This document shows positions 35,024 to 44,342 of a DNA stretch of 64,000 bases, piece after piece. Position 1 is the first letter of the stretch. Each line of letters opens with the position of its first letter. The DNA comes from Devosia limi DSM 17137 (lineage in GTDB: Bacteria > Pseudomonadota > Alphaproteobacteria > Rhizobiales > Devosiaceae). The notes below the pieces were generated by a model. It was not told the origin of the DNA. It did no database searches and worked only from the letters and a program-made list of their open reading frames with translations. The position numbers were made by a program, and so were the translations under genes. Where the stretch lies: contig NZ_FQVC01000003.1 in assembly GCF_900128975.1 (NCBI RefSeq), forward strand, positions 124,001 to 188,000. The letters run 5' to 3'.

Positions 35024-36651
35024 GGTGACACCACCTCGACCACCAGCGGCGCGTTCAGCACATCAGCGATATAGCCCGCGGGCATATGCAGCGCTGCCGC
35101 CGCTTCATCCATATAGCCCATGACGGGACCGGCCATGACGCTCATGGCGATGCAGAGGCCCAGCAGAACCAGCACCGGCGCGATCTCGATCACCCGAACC
35201 GGGGCAGGCCGATCCGACATGGTCATCCAGAACGTGTTGATGCCGGTACGGGTCAGCGCGATCAACGCCGCAAAACCCGAGAAGATCAGAAGCCCGATCA
35301 GCCACCAGGTCGACGCCACCACCGCGCCAGCCTCGATCAGCCCATCCGGGTTGAGCATGGCCGACAGCATGGTGAACTTGGCCAGAAACCCCGACAGCGG
35401 CGGCAGGCCCGCCAGCAGCAGAACACAGATACCGAAACTGATGCTGAGCACGGCCAGGGCGCCGGGAATGACGACGCCGACATCCTCGACCTCGTCCATC
35501 TCCTCATCTTCCTCGCCATAGGCTTCCATGGTCACCGCAAGCACGTCGGCGCCTTCGATACGGATGCGCTCGAGCAGTTCGACAAGCAGGAAGAATGCAC
35601 TGATCGCCAGTGTCGAAGATACGAGATAAAACAGAGCACCCGCAGTTACCCCGACATTGCCGAACGCGGTGGCTGCCAGCAGCGTGCCCGAAGAGACCAG
35701 CACGCAATAGCCCGCCAGCCTCGCTGTCGACTGCGAGGCCAGCACGCCCACCGCCCCAAATGCGATGGTTGCCATGCCGCCATAGAGCAGGAAATCATGC
35801 CCGAACCCAGCCGATGCCCCCGAGCCCTCGCCAAAGATCAGCAGCGACAGGCGCAGCACCGCATAGACGCCAACCTTGGTCATGATGGCAAACAGCGCCG
35901 CCACCGGCGCGCTTGCCGCCGCATAAGTCGTGGGCAGCCAGAAGCCCAGGGGCCACATACCCGCCTTGACCAGAAACGCCACGCCCAGAATCGCCGCACC
36001 GGCCTCGAGCAGGCCGCGATCGCTGGCAGCAATCAGCGGCACGCGCGCCGCCAGATCAGCCATGTTGAGTGTGCCAGCCACGCCATAGATCAGCGCCGCA
36101 CCAATGAGAAAGAGCGACGACGCCGCCAGGTTCACTGCGACATAGTGCAGTCCCGCCTTGACGCGGGTCAGGCCCGTACCATGCAGCGCCAGCCCATAGG
36201 ACGCCGCCAGCATCACTTCGAAGAACACGAAGAGATTGAACAGATCGCCGGTCAGGAACGCTCCGTTCAGCCCCATCAGCAGGAACTGGAACAGGCTGTG
36301 GAAGCTCGGGCCAGCGGCGTGCCAGCGGGCCAGTGAATAGACCAGCGCACAAATGCCCAGCACCGCAGTCAGCAGCACCATCATCGCCGCCAGTCGATCT
36401 GCAACCAGCACGATGCCGAACGGCACCGGCCAGTTGCCCAGCGGATATGTTGCAGTGGCCCCCGTGGTTGCATCCACCCCGGCGGCCTTGATCACCAGCA
36501 GGACCGCGAACACCACCAGCAGCGCAGTAGCCCCGAAATTGATGATCGCCTTGGCGGTGCGCAGCCGGTCGTCGAAGAACAGCATGATGGCGCCGGCTGC
36601 CATGGGCAACACGATCGGCAGGATGACCAGATGGTCGAGCAATCCACCCAT
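35020..36651 (-). CDS. mrpD: Na+/H+ antiporter subunit MrpD (PhaD)
   Basis: 543-aa NuoN-like proton/sodium-translocating membrane subunit with about 14 hydrophobic segments. The NDH-1-like core includes LLMGLNGAFLTGDLFNLFVFFEVMLAASYGL, with the conserved Glu in FFEVM, and WPLGFWLPTTYAAASAPVAALFAIMTKVGVYA with the conserved Lys. The start at 36651 has GGGAG 7 bases upstream and lies one base beyond the mrpC stop codon; a longer in-frame version would overlap mrpC and is less likely. Confidence 0.91.
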   Translation of the reverse strand: MGGLLDHLVILPIVLPMAAGAIMLFFDDRLRTAKAIINFGATALLVVFAVLLVIKAAGVDATTGATATYPLGNWPVPFGIVLVADRLAAMMVLLTAVLGICALVYSLARWHAAGPSFHSLFQFLLMGLNGAFLTGDLFNLFVFFEVMLAASYGLALHGTGLTRVKAGLHYVAVNLAASSLFLIGAALIYGVAGTLNMADLAARVPLIAASDRGLLEAGAAILGVAFLVKAGMWPLGFWLPTTYAAASAPVAALFAIMTKVGVYAVLRLSLLIFGEGSGASAGFGHDFLLYGGMATIAFGAVGVLASQSTARLAGYCVLVSSGTLLAATAFGNVGVTAGALFYLVSSTLAISAFFLLVELLERIRIEGADVLAVTMEAYGEEDEEMDEVEDVGVVIPGALAVLSISFGICVLLLAGLPPLSGFLAKFTMLSAMLNPDGLIEAGAVVASTWWLIGLLIFSGFAALIALTRTGINTFWMTMSDRPAPVRVIEIAPVLVLLGLCIAMSVMAGPVMGYMDEAAAALHMPAGYIADVLNAPLVVEVVSP

Positions 36652-36652
36652 G

Positions 36653-36988
36653 CTAGTGCTCCCGTCCATCGACATGGTCGGTGCCGGTCAGGCCACGCGC
36701 GGCCAGCAGCACCACCAGGAACAGTGCCGTCATGGCAAAGCCGATGACGATCGCGGTCAGCACCAGCGCTTGCGGCACCGGGTCGGTATAGTGCGAAATG
36801 TCGGCGGAGCCGCCATCCAGCACGGGCGCCGCATCGAGACGCAGCCGACCCATACCGAAGATGAAGAGATTGACCGCATAGGACAGCAGGCACAGCCCGA
36901 TGATCACCTGGAAGGTCCGCGGTCGCAGCAACAAGAAGACCCCGCAAGTGGTCAACACGCCAATGCCGATGGCAACAATCAATTCCAT
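36653..36988 (-). CDS. mrpC: Na+/H+ antiporter subunit MrpC (PhaC)
   Basis: 111-aa NuoK-like membrane subunit with three helices: LIVAIGIGVLTTCGVFLLL, IIGLCLLSYAVNLFIFGMG and ALVLTAIVIGFAMTALFLVVLL. The last contains the family DPVPQALVLTAIVIG signature. Its ATG overlaps the mrpAB stop by one base (TGATG). Confidence 0.91.
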   Translation of the reverse strand: MELIVAIGIGVLTTCGVFLLLRPRTFQVIIGLCLLSYAVNLFIFGMGRLRLDAAPVLDGGSADISHYTDPVPQALVLTAIVIGFAMTALFLVVLLAARGLTGTDHVDGREH

Positions 36989-39933
36989 CAGCGTGCCTCC
37001 CCGCTTGTCGGGGTGCCCGTTTCAGCCACTGGCACGGCCGGCGCGGACCGGCGCGACGCCTTTGGAGCGCGAACCGATTGGTGCGCCAGCGCGATGAGGA
37101 TGAGCACCGTTGCCCCCACCACCAGCACGAAAACGCCGAAATCGAATATCAGGGCGCTCGCCATGGGCACCCGACCGATGATCGGCAGATCGGCATATTG
37201 GAACGCCGTGGTCAGGAACGGGTAGCCGAAAATCCAGGAGCCCAGCCCGGTGGCCAGCGCCAGCAGCAACCCGGTTCCGATCCACATGACCGGCAGGATG
37301 CGCAGGCGATCTTCGACCCAGCGCGTGCCCCCGGCCATGTATTGCAGGATGAAGGCAATCGACATGATGATACCGGCAGCAAATCCGCCGCCCGGCTGAT
37401 CATGTCCGCGCAGGAAGATATGCAGTGCCAGCACGATGATCACCGGGAACAGCCATTGCATGATCACGGCCGGGATCATCAGGTATTGATTGATGGTATC
37501 GCCCCTGTTGCGGTCAGGCCGTTCATCGTCAAAAGCATTCTGGATGCGCTGCTGCTCGGGCTTCTCGATGGATTCGCTGGCCGGCCGGAAGCGACGCAGC
37601 AGGGCGAACACCGTCAGGGCCACAATGCCCAGCACGGTAATTTCGCCCATCGTATCGAAGCCACGGAAGTCCACCAGCATGACGTTGACGACATTGGTGC
37701 CGCCACCGAGCTTATAGGCGTTTTCGAGGAAATAGCTGGAAATGCCCTCCGGGCTCTGCCGCGTCATCACCGCATAGGCAATCAGCGCCATGCCGGCACC
37801 GGCCGCAAGCGCCAGGCCGAGATCGCGATAACGGCGGCCGCGCGCCCGCACCACATTGGTGTCATCCTCGAGCAGTTGCACGCGCTTGGGCAGCCAGCGC
37901 ATCCCCAGGAGGATCAGCACGGTCGTCACGATCTCGACCAGCAATTGGGTGACCGCCAGGTCAGGCGCCGAAAACCAGACAAAGGTGATGCAGGTCACCA
38001 GACCGGCGCCGCTCATCAGCACCAGCGACACCAGCCGATGGAACTTGGCCTGGTGCGCGGCCGCGATGGCGCAGGCAATGCCGATCAGCCAGATGATGGC
38101 AAAGGCCGGATCGAAGCCATTGAGCGACAAGTGCATCGGCCCCATCCGCCCCACCAGAACCAGGGCCGCCGCACCAACGGCTACGGCGACCAGCAGGAAC
38201 AATTGCGGCTGCAGACGGCGGGTGCCGAAACGTTTTTCCAGCAGCTTTGCCCATTTCCACGAGATCGACACCAGCACGCGCTCGAAAATGCGCTGGCCCT
38301 TGAGGTTGCGGATCAAGGGCGGCCCTTCAATGCCGCGCTGCAGGTAGCCGTACAGCGCCCAGTACAGCAACCCGCCGCCCACCAGCGCAATTGCGCTCAT
38401 GGCCAGCGGCAGGTTGAACCCATGCCAGACCGACAGGCTGTAATAGGGGGTATCGGGACCCGTCACGGAAACGACGGCAGCCGCGAGGAATGGTCCGATG
38501 GTAATGCCTGGAATGATGCCGACGATGAGGCAGAGCAGCACCAGCACCTCGATCGGCCGACGCATCAGGGCCGGTGGTTCGTGCGGCACCCGGTCCAGTT
38601 CTGTCGGCGGCGGCCCGAAAAACACGCCATGCACGAAGCGGAGCGAATAGGCCACGCTGAACATGCCGGCGACGGTCGCTCCGATCGGCAGGGCCAGATT
38701 GACGAAGGTATTTGGGTCACGCAACGCCGTCTCGGTGAAGAACATCTCCTTGGAGATAAACCCATTGAGCAGCGGCACGCCGGCCATCGCCGCACTGGCA
38801 ACCATGGCCAGCGTTGCCGTGAACGGCATGAAGCGGAACAGCCCGCTCAGTTTTCGGATGTCACGCGTCCCCGTCTCATGGTCGATGATGCCGGCGGCCA
38901 TGAACAGCGATGCCTTGAACGTCGCGTGATTGGCGATATGGAAGATCGCCGCCACGGTCGCTAACGGGCTGCTCATCCCCAGCAGTGTGGTGATCAGGCC
39001 CAGATGACTGATGGTCGAATAGGCCAGCAGGCCCTTGAGGTCGGTCTGGAAGATCGCCGCATAGGCGCCCAGCATCAGCGTGGTCAGCCCGGCAAAGGTG
39101 ACGATCCAGAACCAGGCATCGGTGCCGGCCATCACCGGCCAGAACCGCACCAGCAGGAACACGCCCGCCTTCACCATGGTGGCCGAGTGCAGATAGGCCG
39201 AAACCGGGGTCGGCGCCGCCATGGCATGGGGTAGCCAGAACTGGAACGGGAATTGCGCGCTCTTGGTCAGCGCCCCCAGAAGCACCAGCAACAGCGCCGG
39301 AATATAGAGCGGGCTCTCGCGGATCAGGTCGCCCGAAGCCAGCACCACGTCGAGGTCATAGCTGCCGACGATCTTGCCGATGATCAGCATGCCCACCAGC
39401 AGGCCCAGACCGCCAAGCCCAGTGACGATCAAGGCCATGCGCGCGCCATCGCGGGCCGCCGCCTTATGGAACCAATAGCCGATCAACAGGAACGAGGTGA
39501 CGCTGGTCAATTCCCAGAAGATGACCAGCTGGATGATATTGCCCGAAATCACCATGCCGAGCATGGAGCCCATAAAGGCCAGGAAGAACGCGAAGAACCG
39601 CGGCACCGGATCTTTGGGCGACATGTAATAGCGCGCATAGAGCACGACCAGCAAACCCACCCCGGTTACGAGGAGACAGAAGAGCCAGGCAAACCCGTCC
39701 AGACGGAAGATGAGATCGAGGCCCAGAGTGGGCAGCCACGGCACTTCGAAACGCACCACTTGACCATTGGTGATCTGGGGAAAGAACCAGATCGTTACCG
39801 CCAATCCGAACACTGCCACGCCGCCGGCCAGCCAGGCCTCGGCATTGCGGGCATTGGAAGGCAATATGGCAGCCACAAGACTGGCCAAAAATGGCAACAG
39901 TACAATGAGCACTAGCAAATTTGGCGACGTCAT
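36988..39933 (-). CDS. mrpA: Na+/H+ antiporter fused subunit MrpA-MrpB (PhaAB)
   Basis: 981-aa fused MrpA-MrpB. The N-terminal part of about 770 residues is the NuoL-like MrpA with many helices. Its ion-path residues are visible in WELTSVTSFLLIGYW, PFQFWLPHAMAAPTPVSAYLHSATMVKAGVFLLVRFWP and HIANHATFKASLFMAAGIIDHE. The MrpA C-terminal part includes ITFVWFSAPDLAVTQLLVEI. The last 150 or so residues are MrpB-like (FLRGHDQPGGGFAAGIIMSIAFILQYMAGG). Rhizobial pha loci have the same fusion. It is the first gene of the operon. Typical roles are sodium/potassium tolerance and pH homeostasis. Confidence 0.92.
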   Translation of the reverse strand: MTSPNLLVLIVLLPFLASLVAAILPSNARNAEAWLAGGVAVFGLAVTIWFFPQITNGQVVRFEVPWLPTLGLDLIFRLDGFAWLFCLLVTGVGLLVVLYARYYMSPKDPVPRFFAFFLAFMGSMLGMVISGNIIQLVIFWELTSVTSFLLIGYWFHKAAARDGARMALIVTGLGGLGLLVGMLIIGKIVGSYDLDVVLASGDLIRESPLYIPALLLVLLGALTKSAQFPFQFWLPHAMAAPTPVSAYLHSATMVKAGVFLLVRFWPVMAGTDAWFWIVTFAGLTTLMLGAYAAIFQTDLKGLLAYSTISHLGLITTLLGMSSPLATVAAIFHIANHATFKASLFMAAGIIDHETGTRDIRKLSGLFRFMPFTATLAMVASAAMAGVPLLNGFISKEMFFTETALRDPNTFVNLALPIGATVAGMFSVAYSLRFVHGVFFGPPPTELDRVPHEPPALMRRPIEVLVLLCLIVGIIPGITIGPFLAAAVVSVTGPDTPYYSLSVWHGFNLPLAMSAIALVGGGLLYWALYGYLQRGIEGPPLIRNLKGQRIFERVLVSISWKWAKLLEKRFGTRRLQPQLFLLVAVAVGAAALVLVGRMGPMHLSLNGFDPAFAIIWLIGIACAIAAAHQAKFHRLVSLVLMSGAGLVTCITFVWFSAPDLAVTQLLVEIVTTVLILLGMRWLPKRVQLLEDDTNVVRARGRRYRDLGLALAAGAGMALIAYAVMTRQSPEGISSYFLENAYKLGGGTNVVNVMLVDFRGFDTMGEITVLGIVALTVFALLRRFRPASESIEKPEQQRIQNAFDDERPDRNRGDTINQYLMIPAVIMQWLFPVIIVLALHIFLRGHDQPGGGFAAGIIMSIAFILQYMAGGTRWVEDRLRILPVMWIGTGLLLALATGLGSWIFGYPFLTTAFQYADLPIIGRVPMASALIFDFGVFVLVVGATVLILIALAHQSVRAPKASRRSAPAVPVAETGTPTSGEAR

Positions 39934-40368
39934 CTGCGCGGGGGCAACCTCTATGCGGGGGGCAGGAAAGTCGCATCCAGAAAGTCAGCGACCACTGCTT
40001 TCTCAGCCATACCTACCGCTAAATCAACCCTGCTATTGGGCAAACTTCCCGTTATCTGATCTCGATGGCGCTTCAAGCACTTGATCCCTGGCAGTAGCGC
40101 CTTCAAGCCTTGCCGGTACCATACCCGCCGATGGTCGATCCAGCAGGCTCCACCACTTGCCGACGGCACTCCCGAGCTGCGGGCATTACCGTCCGCAGCT
40201 TTGGTCGATTGGCCGCAGGTAAAGGCCATGGTTATGGCGCCCCCCCCTGAAGCAATCGCTCGGTGCTCGGGCGGGTAAGCGGCCAGCAGCACGTATTACA
40301 CGGACCCCCCGGTTGCGGTTCACGAACTTGCCGCTACACTGCGCCCAGTTCTGCCTGAGAGGCCTGCA
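39934..40368. other. 435-base divergent spacer between the mrp operon and the serine hydrolase gene
   Basis: No gene is supported here. The short frames on either strand have no family features, and the base composition is less biased than in the flanking genes. It must carry the promoters of the leftward mrp operon and the rightward hydrolase gene, which has GAGAGG as ribosome-binding site just before 40369. I did not find a clear operator or riboswitch. Confidence 0.5.
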
Positions 40369-41940
40369 ATGTCCCTGCCCTTCAAGTCGCACCGTACGAC
40401 GCTGTCCCTACTGCTGCTGGTTGGCGCCATCACCCCGGCGCTGGCCCAGCCAGCGGCGATCCATCTTGGTGCTGCGCCCAATCAGGACGTGCTCACCCTG
40501 CCGCCCGACAGCATCGACGCAGCCCTGGCTGACCTACCCGACCATATCAGCGCGGTGATGGCGCGCAGCGGCGCACCGGGTGTTGCGGTCGCGGTCGTGC
40601 ATGGCGGCGAGACCATCTATGCCCAGGGCTTTGGCGTGCGCGAACGTGGTAAAGACGCGCTCATCGACGCCGATACCGTGTTCCAGATCGCCTCGGTTTC
40701 CAAACCCCTTGCGGCGACCGTCGCTGCAATCCAGGTCGCGGCCGGCATTGTCGACTGGGATGACCTGGCCCAGCAATACCTGCCCGATCTGGCGCTCGGC
40801 GACCCTGCCGTTTCGGCCATGACGACGATCGGCGATCTCTATGCCCATCGCACCGGCCTGCCGATGGCAGCCGGCGACGATCTTGAGGATTTTGGTTTCA
40901 GCCGCGATGACATCGTCGCAAGGCTGCGCCATCTGCCGCTCGACGCGTTCCGCACCTCTTACCACTATGCCAATTTCGGGATTACCACCGGCGCCGAAGC
41001 CGTTGCCGCCGCTTCCGGCCTGCCCTGGGAAGACTTGGCGGAACAGGCGCTTTATCAGCCGCTGGGCATGACCGCGACCAGTTCGCGCTATGCCGACTTC
41101 CTCGCCCGCGACAACCGCGCCGCCCTGCACGTGCTGCAGGACGGCACGTTCCAGCCGCTGTATCAGCGCGATGCCGATGCCCAGTCCCCCGCTGGCGGGG
41201 TTTCCTCAAGCGTCAACGACCTGGCCAAGTGGCTGCAGCTCCTCCTGGCCATGGGCGAGCATGACGGCGGCGCCTTGTTCACCCCCCAGGCCATGTTGCC
41301 GGCGCTGTCACCGCAGGCTTTCAGCGGCAGGCCGCATGCAGTCGATGCCCGGCCCGGCTTTTATGGTTATGGCTTCAATGTGGGGGTCAACACGAGCGGG
41401 CGAACTGCCTTCAATCATTCCGGCGCCTTCACGCTGGGGGCCGGCACCCATATCCAGTTCATTCCCTCGGCCGACATTGCCATCGTGGTGCTGACCAATG
41501 GCGGCCCCATCGGCCTTGCCGAGGGCATCGCCTTCCAGTTCATGGATATCGTGCAATATGGCAGCCCGACGCGCGACTGGTTCGCCGCTTTCAATGGGGT
41601 GATGGCCCATTACTACGATCCTGTCGGCGACCTTGCCGGGCAGAAGCCACCCGCCGATCCTGCCCCGGCCCAAGCGCTTGCCGACTATGCCGGCAGCTAT
41701 GCCAATGACTATTTCGGTCCCATCCTCATCACCGCTGACGCCGACGGATTGCAGCTGAGCATTGGCCCGCGCGGCGACAGCTTCCGGCTCCAGCACTGGC
41801 AGGGCGACGTCTTTGCCATGACCCCGTCCAGCGAAAATGCGCCCAAGGACTCACGCTCCTCGGTGATTTTCGATCGCGCCGCCGGCACCGTCCATATCGA
41901 CTATCTCGACGCCAACGGCCTCGCGACCTGGACGCGTTAG
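40369..41940 (+). CDS. Serine hydrolase, beta-lactamase class C / penicillin-binding-protein family
   Basis: 523-aa exported serine hydrolase. The signal peptide is TTLSLLLLVGAITPALAQ. The nucleophile SxxK motif is S109-V-S-K112 in FQIASVSKPL. The second motif is Y-A-N in YHYANFG, and an HSG-type third motif is in FNHSGAF. A separate C-terminal domain after residue 430 resembles the small beta-barrel found in D-aminopeptidase-type members. Such proteins hydrolyse peptides or esters in the periplasm; the substrate is unknown. It is a single gene that converges on the GAP-family gene with a 4-base overlap. Confidence 0.88.
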   Translation: MSLPFKSHRTTLSLLLLVGAITPALAQPAAIHLGAAPNQDVLTLPPDSIDAALADLPDHISAVMARSGAPGVAVAVVHGGETIYAQGFGVRERGKDALIDADTVFQIASVSKPLAATVAAIQVAAGIVDWDDLAQQYLPDLALGDPAVSAMTTIGDLYAHRTGLPMAAGDDLEDFGFSRDDIVARLRHLPLDAFRTSYHYANFGITTGAEAVAAASGLPWEDLAEQALYQPLGMTATSSRYADFLARDNRAALHVLQDGTFQPLYQRDADAQSPAGGVSSSVNDLAKWLQLLLAMGEHDGGALFTPQAMLPALSPQAFSGRPHAVDARPGFYGYGFNVGVNTSGRTAFNHSGAFTLGAGTHIQFIPSADIAIVVLTNGGPIGLAEGIAFQFMDIVQYGSPTRDWFAAFNGVMAHYYDPVGDLAGQKPPADPAPAQALADYAGSYANDYFGPILITADADGLQLSIGPRGDSFRLQHWQGDVFAMTPSSENAPKDSRSSVIFDRAAGTVHIDYLDANGLATWTR

Positions 41941-42617
41941 GATGCGGCCAGACCCGACAGACCGCTGCCCAGCACGCTCATTCCCAGAATGGCGAAAATG
42001 ACCATCAGGATGACGTTGTTATTGGCCAGCATGAACTGCTTGACGCCCTCGAGCTGAGCCGTGACGCCTTGACCGCCAAAAGCGTGCACCAGGGCCACGG
42101 CCAGTACCGAGCCTGAGCTGAGAAGCACGAAAACCAGCACATCGACGCCGATTGCGGCAATTGACAGCGACACCTCGGCCAGCGGCGACATTGCTGCCAG
42201 AGTGAAGGCGAAGTGCTTGGGATTGACCAGCGCCACCGTGACACCCAGCCGCAATGCCTTGGCGCCATCGACGTCGCTGAAAGTGTCGATCCATTTCGGC
42301 ACCACCGGTTTATCACCGCCGCGCGGCCGCTTCTGCCATTTGCGCAGCGCTGCCCAGAGCAGCAGCAGGCCAACCAGGACCCGCGTCAGATCGAGCCAGA
42401 AATTGCCGCCCGGCCTGGGCTCGCCCAACTGGCCGATCAACACAACCAGCACGATCGCCAGCACGGTCATCCCCGCGATCCAGCCCAGCGTGAACGCAAA
42501 TCCGGCCCCGCGGCCACTGCCCGACAATGCCACCAGCACCGCCGCGACGATCGGAATCGGCCCCAGGGCAATCGCCATGGCCATGGGCAGCATCTGCCCG
42601 ATCACATCCAACAGCAC
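41937..42617 (-). CDS. GAP-family membrane transporter-like protein (LysE superfamily, Sap-type)
   Basis: 226-aa integral membrane protein with about six hydrophobic segments. It starts MLLDVIGQMLPMAMAIALGPIPIVAAVLVAL, typical of the GAP/Sap (PF11139-like) family, and has the central LVNPKHFAFTLAAMSPLAE that resembles the LysE-type NPK motif. Family members export small molecules or assist lipid export, but the substrate here is not known. Confidence 0.8.
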   Translation of the reverse strand: MLLDVIGQMLPMAMAIALGPIPIVAAVLVALSGSGRGAGFAFTLGWIAGMTVLAIVLVVLIGQLGEPRPGGNFWLDLTRVLVGLLLLWAALRKWQKRPRGGDKPVVPKWIDTFSDVDGAKALRLGVTVALVNPKHFAFTLAAMSPLAEVSLSIAAIGVDVLVFVLLSSGSVLAVALVHAFGGQGVTAQLEGVKQFMLANNNVILMVIFAILGMSVLGSGLSGLAAS

Positions 42618-42888
42618 CTTCAGGCTCCTTGCTGGGCGCGCATATCAGCCAAGCTGTCACAGCCAGAGGCTGCCGTCATCAGCTCTGGCAGTCGGCCGGT
42701 ACGTTTTCGGATTCGTGCGCCGAACCGGTTGGCGGCATCGCACCGCGTCCCTTTCATCGGACGGGCTGGTTTCAAAACGGTCGAAAACCCGGCACGCGCC
42801 CAGCGCCACCTGTCTGCGTTAGGGGTTTGTTAACCATGGGGACACTTGATGGAGATGCGGGATCGATCCCTGATTTGGAGAGTCGGAC
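42618..42888. other. 271-base divergent spacer between the GAP-family gene and mipZ
   Basis: No gene is supported. It contains the mipZ ribosome-binding site (GGAGAG at -11) and presumably both promoters. No repeats or hairpins were seen. Confidence 0.5.
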
Positions 42889-43746
42889 ATGGTGCAAACA
42901 GGCGCGCACATCATTGCGGTGGGCAATGAAAAGGGGGGCTCGGGCAAGTCGACCACGGCGCTGCACCTGGCAGTCTACCTGCTGCATCAGGGCCATCGCG
43001 TTGCCACCATCGATGTCGACAGCCGCCAGCAGACCCTGACCCGCTATGTGCGCAACCGCCGCGCCACGCTGGAGACCAGCGGCCGCTCGATCCCGATGCC
43101 CAAGCATGTCCACCTGCCGACCGCCTGGGGTGACTCGATCCGCGAGAACCAGCGCGCCGAACTCGACATCTTCACCAAGGCCGTGGATGGGCTGCGTCAT
43201 GAGGTCGATTTCATCATCATCGATACGCCCGGCTTCGACGGCAACCTGGCGCGCCTGGCTCATGGCTTTGCCGATACGCTGGTCACTCCAATCAATGACA
43301 GCATGATCGATCTCGACGTGCTGGCACGGATCGACCTGGCCAGCGGCGAGCCGATCGAGACCAGCCCTTATTCGCGCAATGTGCAGCGCGCCCGCGCCGA
43401 ACGCCAGACCAGCACCGGCCGGGGCATCGACTGGGTGCTGGTGCGCAATCGCATTTCCAATCTCGGCTCGCGCAATGCCAGCCAGGTGCAGGACACTGTC
43501 GAGCGTATCGCCGCCCGCCTGGGGTGCCGCGTGGCCGAAGGCATTGCCGAGCGCGTGATTTTCCGCTCGCTGTTTCCCATTGGCATGACCGTGTTTGATC
43601 CGCTGGAAGCGGACCTGCTCGGCGGCGCACCCTCAATGTCGCACGTCAATGCGCGCCAGGAATATCGCAGCCTGGTGGCGGCGCTCAACCTGCCGACTCC
43701 AGCCAGACCCGACACCGCAGCAACGCCAATGCGGCTTTCGGCCTAA
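42889..43746 (+). CDS. mipZ: Division-plane positioning ATPase MipZ
   Basis: 285-aa ParA/MinD-type ATPase that forms a polar gradient with ParB and keeps FtsZ away from the poles in alphaproteobacteria. The deviant Walker A is EKGGSGKST (residues 14-22). The Walker A' / switch segment is TIDVDSRQQTLTRYVRNR. Walker B is FIIIDTPGF. It has the family-specific stretch DWVLVRNRISNLGSRNASQV and the C-terminal IAERVIFRSLFPIGMTVFD. It starts at an ATG with GGAGAG 6 bases upstream and is monocistronic before a large palindrome. Confidence 0.93.
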   Translation: MVQTGAHIIAVGNEKGGSGKSTTALHLAVYLLHQGHRVATIDVDSRQQTLTRYVRNRRATLETSGRSIPMPKHVHLPTAWGDSIRENQRAELDIFTKAVDGLRHEVDFIIIDTPGFDGNLARLAHGFADTLVTPINDSMIDLDVLARIDLASGEPIETSPYSRNVQRARAERQTSTGRGIDWVLVRNRISNLGSRNASQVQDTVERIAARLGCRVAEGIAERVIFRSLFPIGMTVFDPLEADLLGGAPSMSHVNARQEYRSLVAALNLPTPARPDTAATPMRLSA

Positions 43747-43771
43747 TTGTGCATCCGCATTGGGACGCCGT

Positions 43772-43803
43772 CCCCAGTTAGTTGCAAGCGCAACTAACTG
43801 GGG
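43772..43803. promoter_or_regulatory. Perfect 14-base-arm palindrome before the MarR gene
   Basis: Arms CCCCAGTTAGTTGC (43772-43785) and its complement (43790-43803) enclose AAGC. The inner part AGTTGC-AAGC-GCAACT matches the style of MarR-family operators. It ends 13 bases before the marR ATG and follows the mipZ stop by 26 bases. With no T-run after it, an operator for MarR autoregulation is preferred over a terminator, though an RNA hairpin could also form. Confidence 0.65.
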
Positions 43804-43816
43804 ATAGCATCTGTCG

Positions 43817-44269
43817 ATGAAGTCCGACCCCGCATTCGATCTCAGTCATTTCCTGCCCTATATGCTCAACCAGGCGGCGGAAGCCGCCAGCCTGGGATTC
43901 CAGCAGGTCTACAAGCAGCGCTATGGCATGTTGCGCACCGAATGGCGCGTGCTGTTCCACCTTGGCCGCCATGGCGAAATGACGGCCAAGGCAATCTGCG
44001 AACGGGCGCGCATCCACAAGACTAAGATTTCACGCGCCGTCAAAGCGCTTGAAGATCGCCGCTTTCTTATCCGCCACGAACAGCAAAGCGACCGCCGCGT
44101 CGAACTGCTGAGCCTGACCAGGGCCGGCGCTGCGGCCTATGCCGACCTCAGCGCCATCGCCCGCGACTATGACCAGCAGCTGGCAGCACAATTCTCGGAG
44201 ACGGAGCGGGCGATCCTGCGCCAATGCCTGCAACAGCTGGCCGACCTGCCCGCGCGGGCACGGGAGTGA
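43817..44269 (+). CDS. MarR-family transcriptional regulator
   Basis: 150-aa winged-helix dimeric regulator. The recognition region is MTAKAICERARIHKTKISRAVKALEDRRFLIRHEQQSDRRVELLSLTRAGAAAY, with the conserved D-R wing. The N-terminal helix that forms the dimer is around residues 5-30. There is no obvious target operon next to it; the large palindrome just upstream suggests autorepression. Confidence 0.9.
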   Translation: MKSDPAFDLSHFLPYMLNQAAEAASLGFQQVYKQRYGMLRTEWRVLFHLGRHGEMTAKAICERARIHKTKISRAVKALEDRRFLIRHEQQSDRRVELLSLTRAGAAAYADLSAIARDYDQQLAAQFSETERAILRQCLQQLADLPARARE

Positions 44270-44281
44270 GCTGGCGCGCCA

Positions 44282-44306
44282 ACGGCCACCCCATCGGGAT
44301 GGCCGT
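44282..44306. other. Hairpin between marR and the convergent hydrolase gene
   Basis: ACGGCCA pairs with TGGCCGT, with three more inner pairs (CCC and GGG) and one mismatch, around a 3-base loop. It lies 12 bases past the marR stop and before the convergent gene end. There is no T-run, so it is a weak candidate for bidirectional termination. Confidence 0.4.
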
Positions 44307-44342
44307 CAGACTCGGCGCTGCATTGCGCCTAACACGGGCCGG

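Noticed and set aside
37078-38964. 628-codon open frame opposite mrpAB
   Set aside because: Rich in Gln, His and Arg, without domains, and wholly antisense to a well-supported membrane protein gene.
43772-43803. The long palindrome as the mipZ terminator
   Set aside because: It has no T-run and ends 13 bases from the marR start, so an operator is the better explanation; RNA hairpin formation is not excluded.
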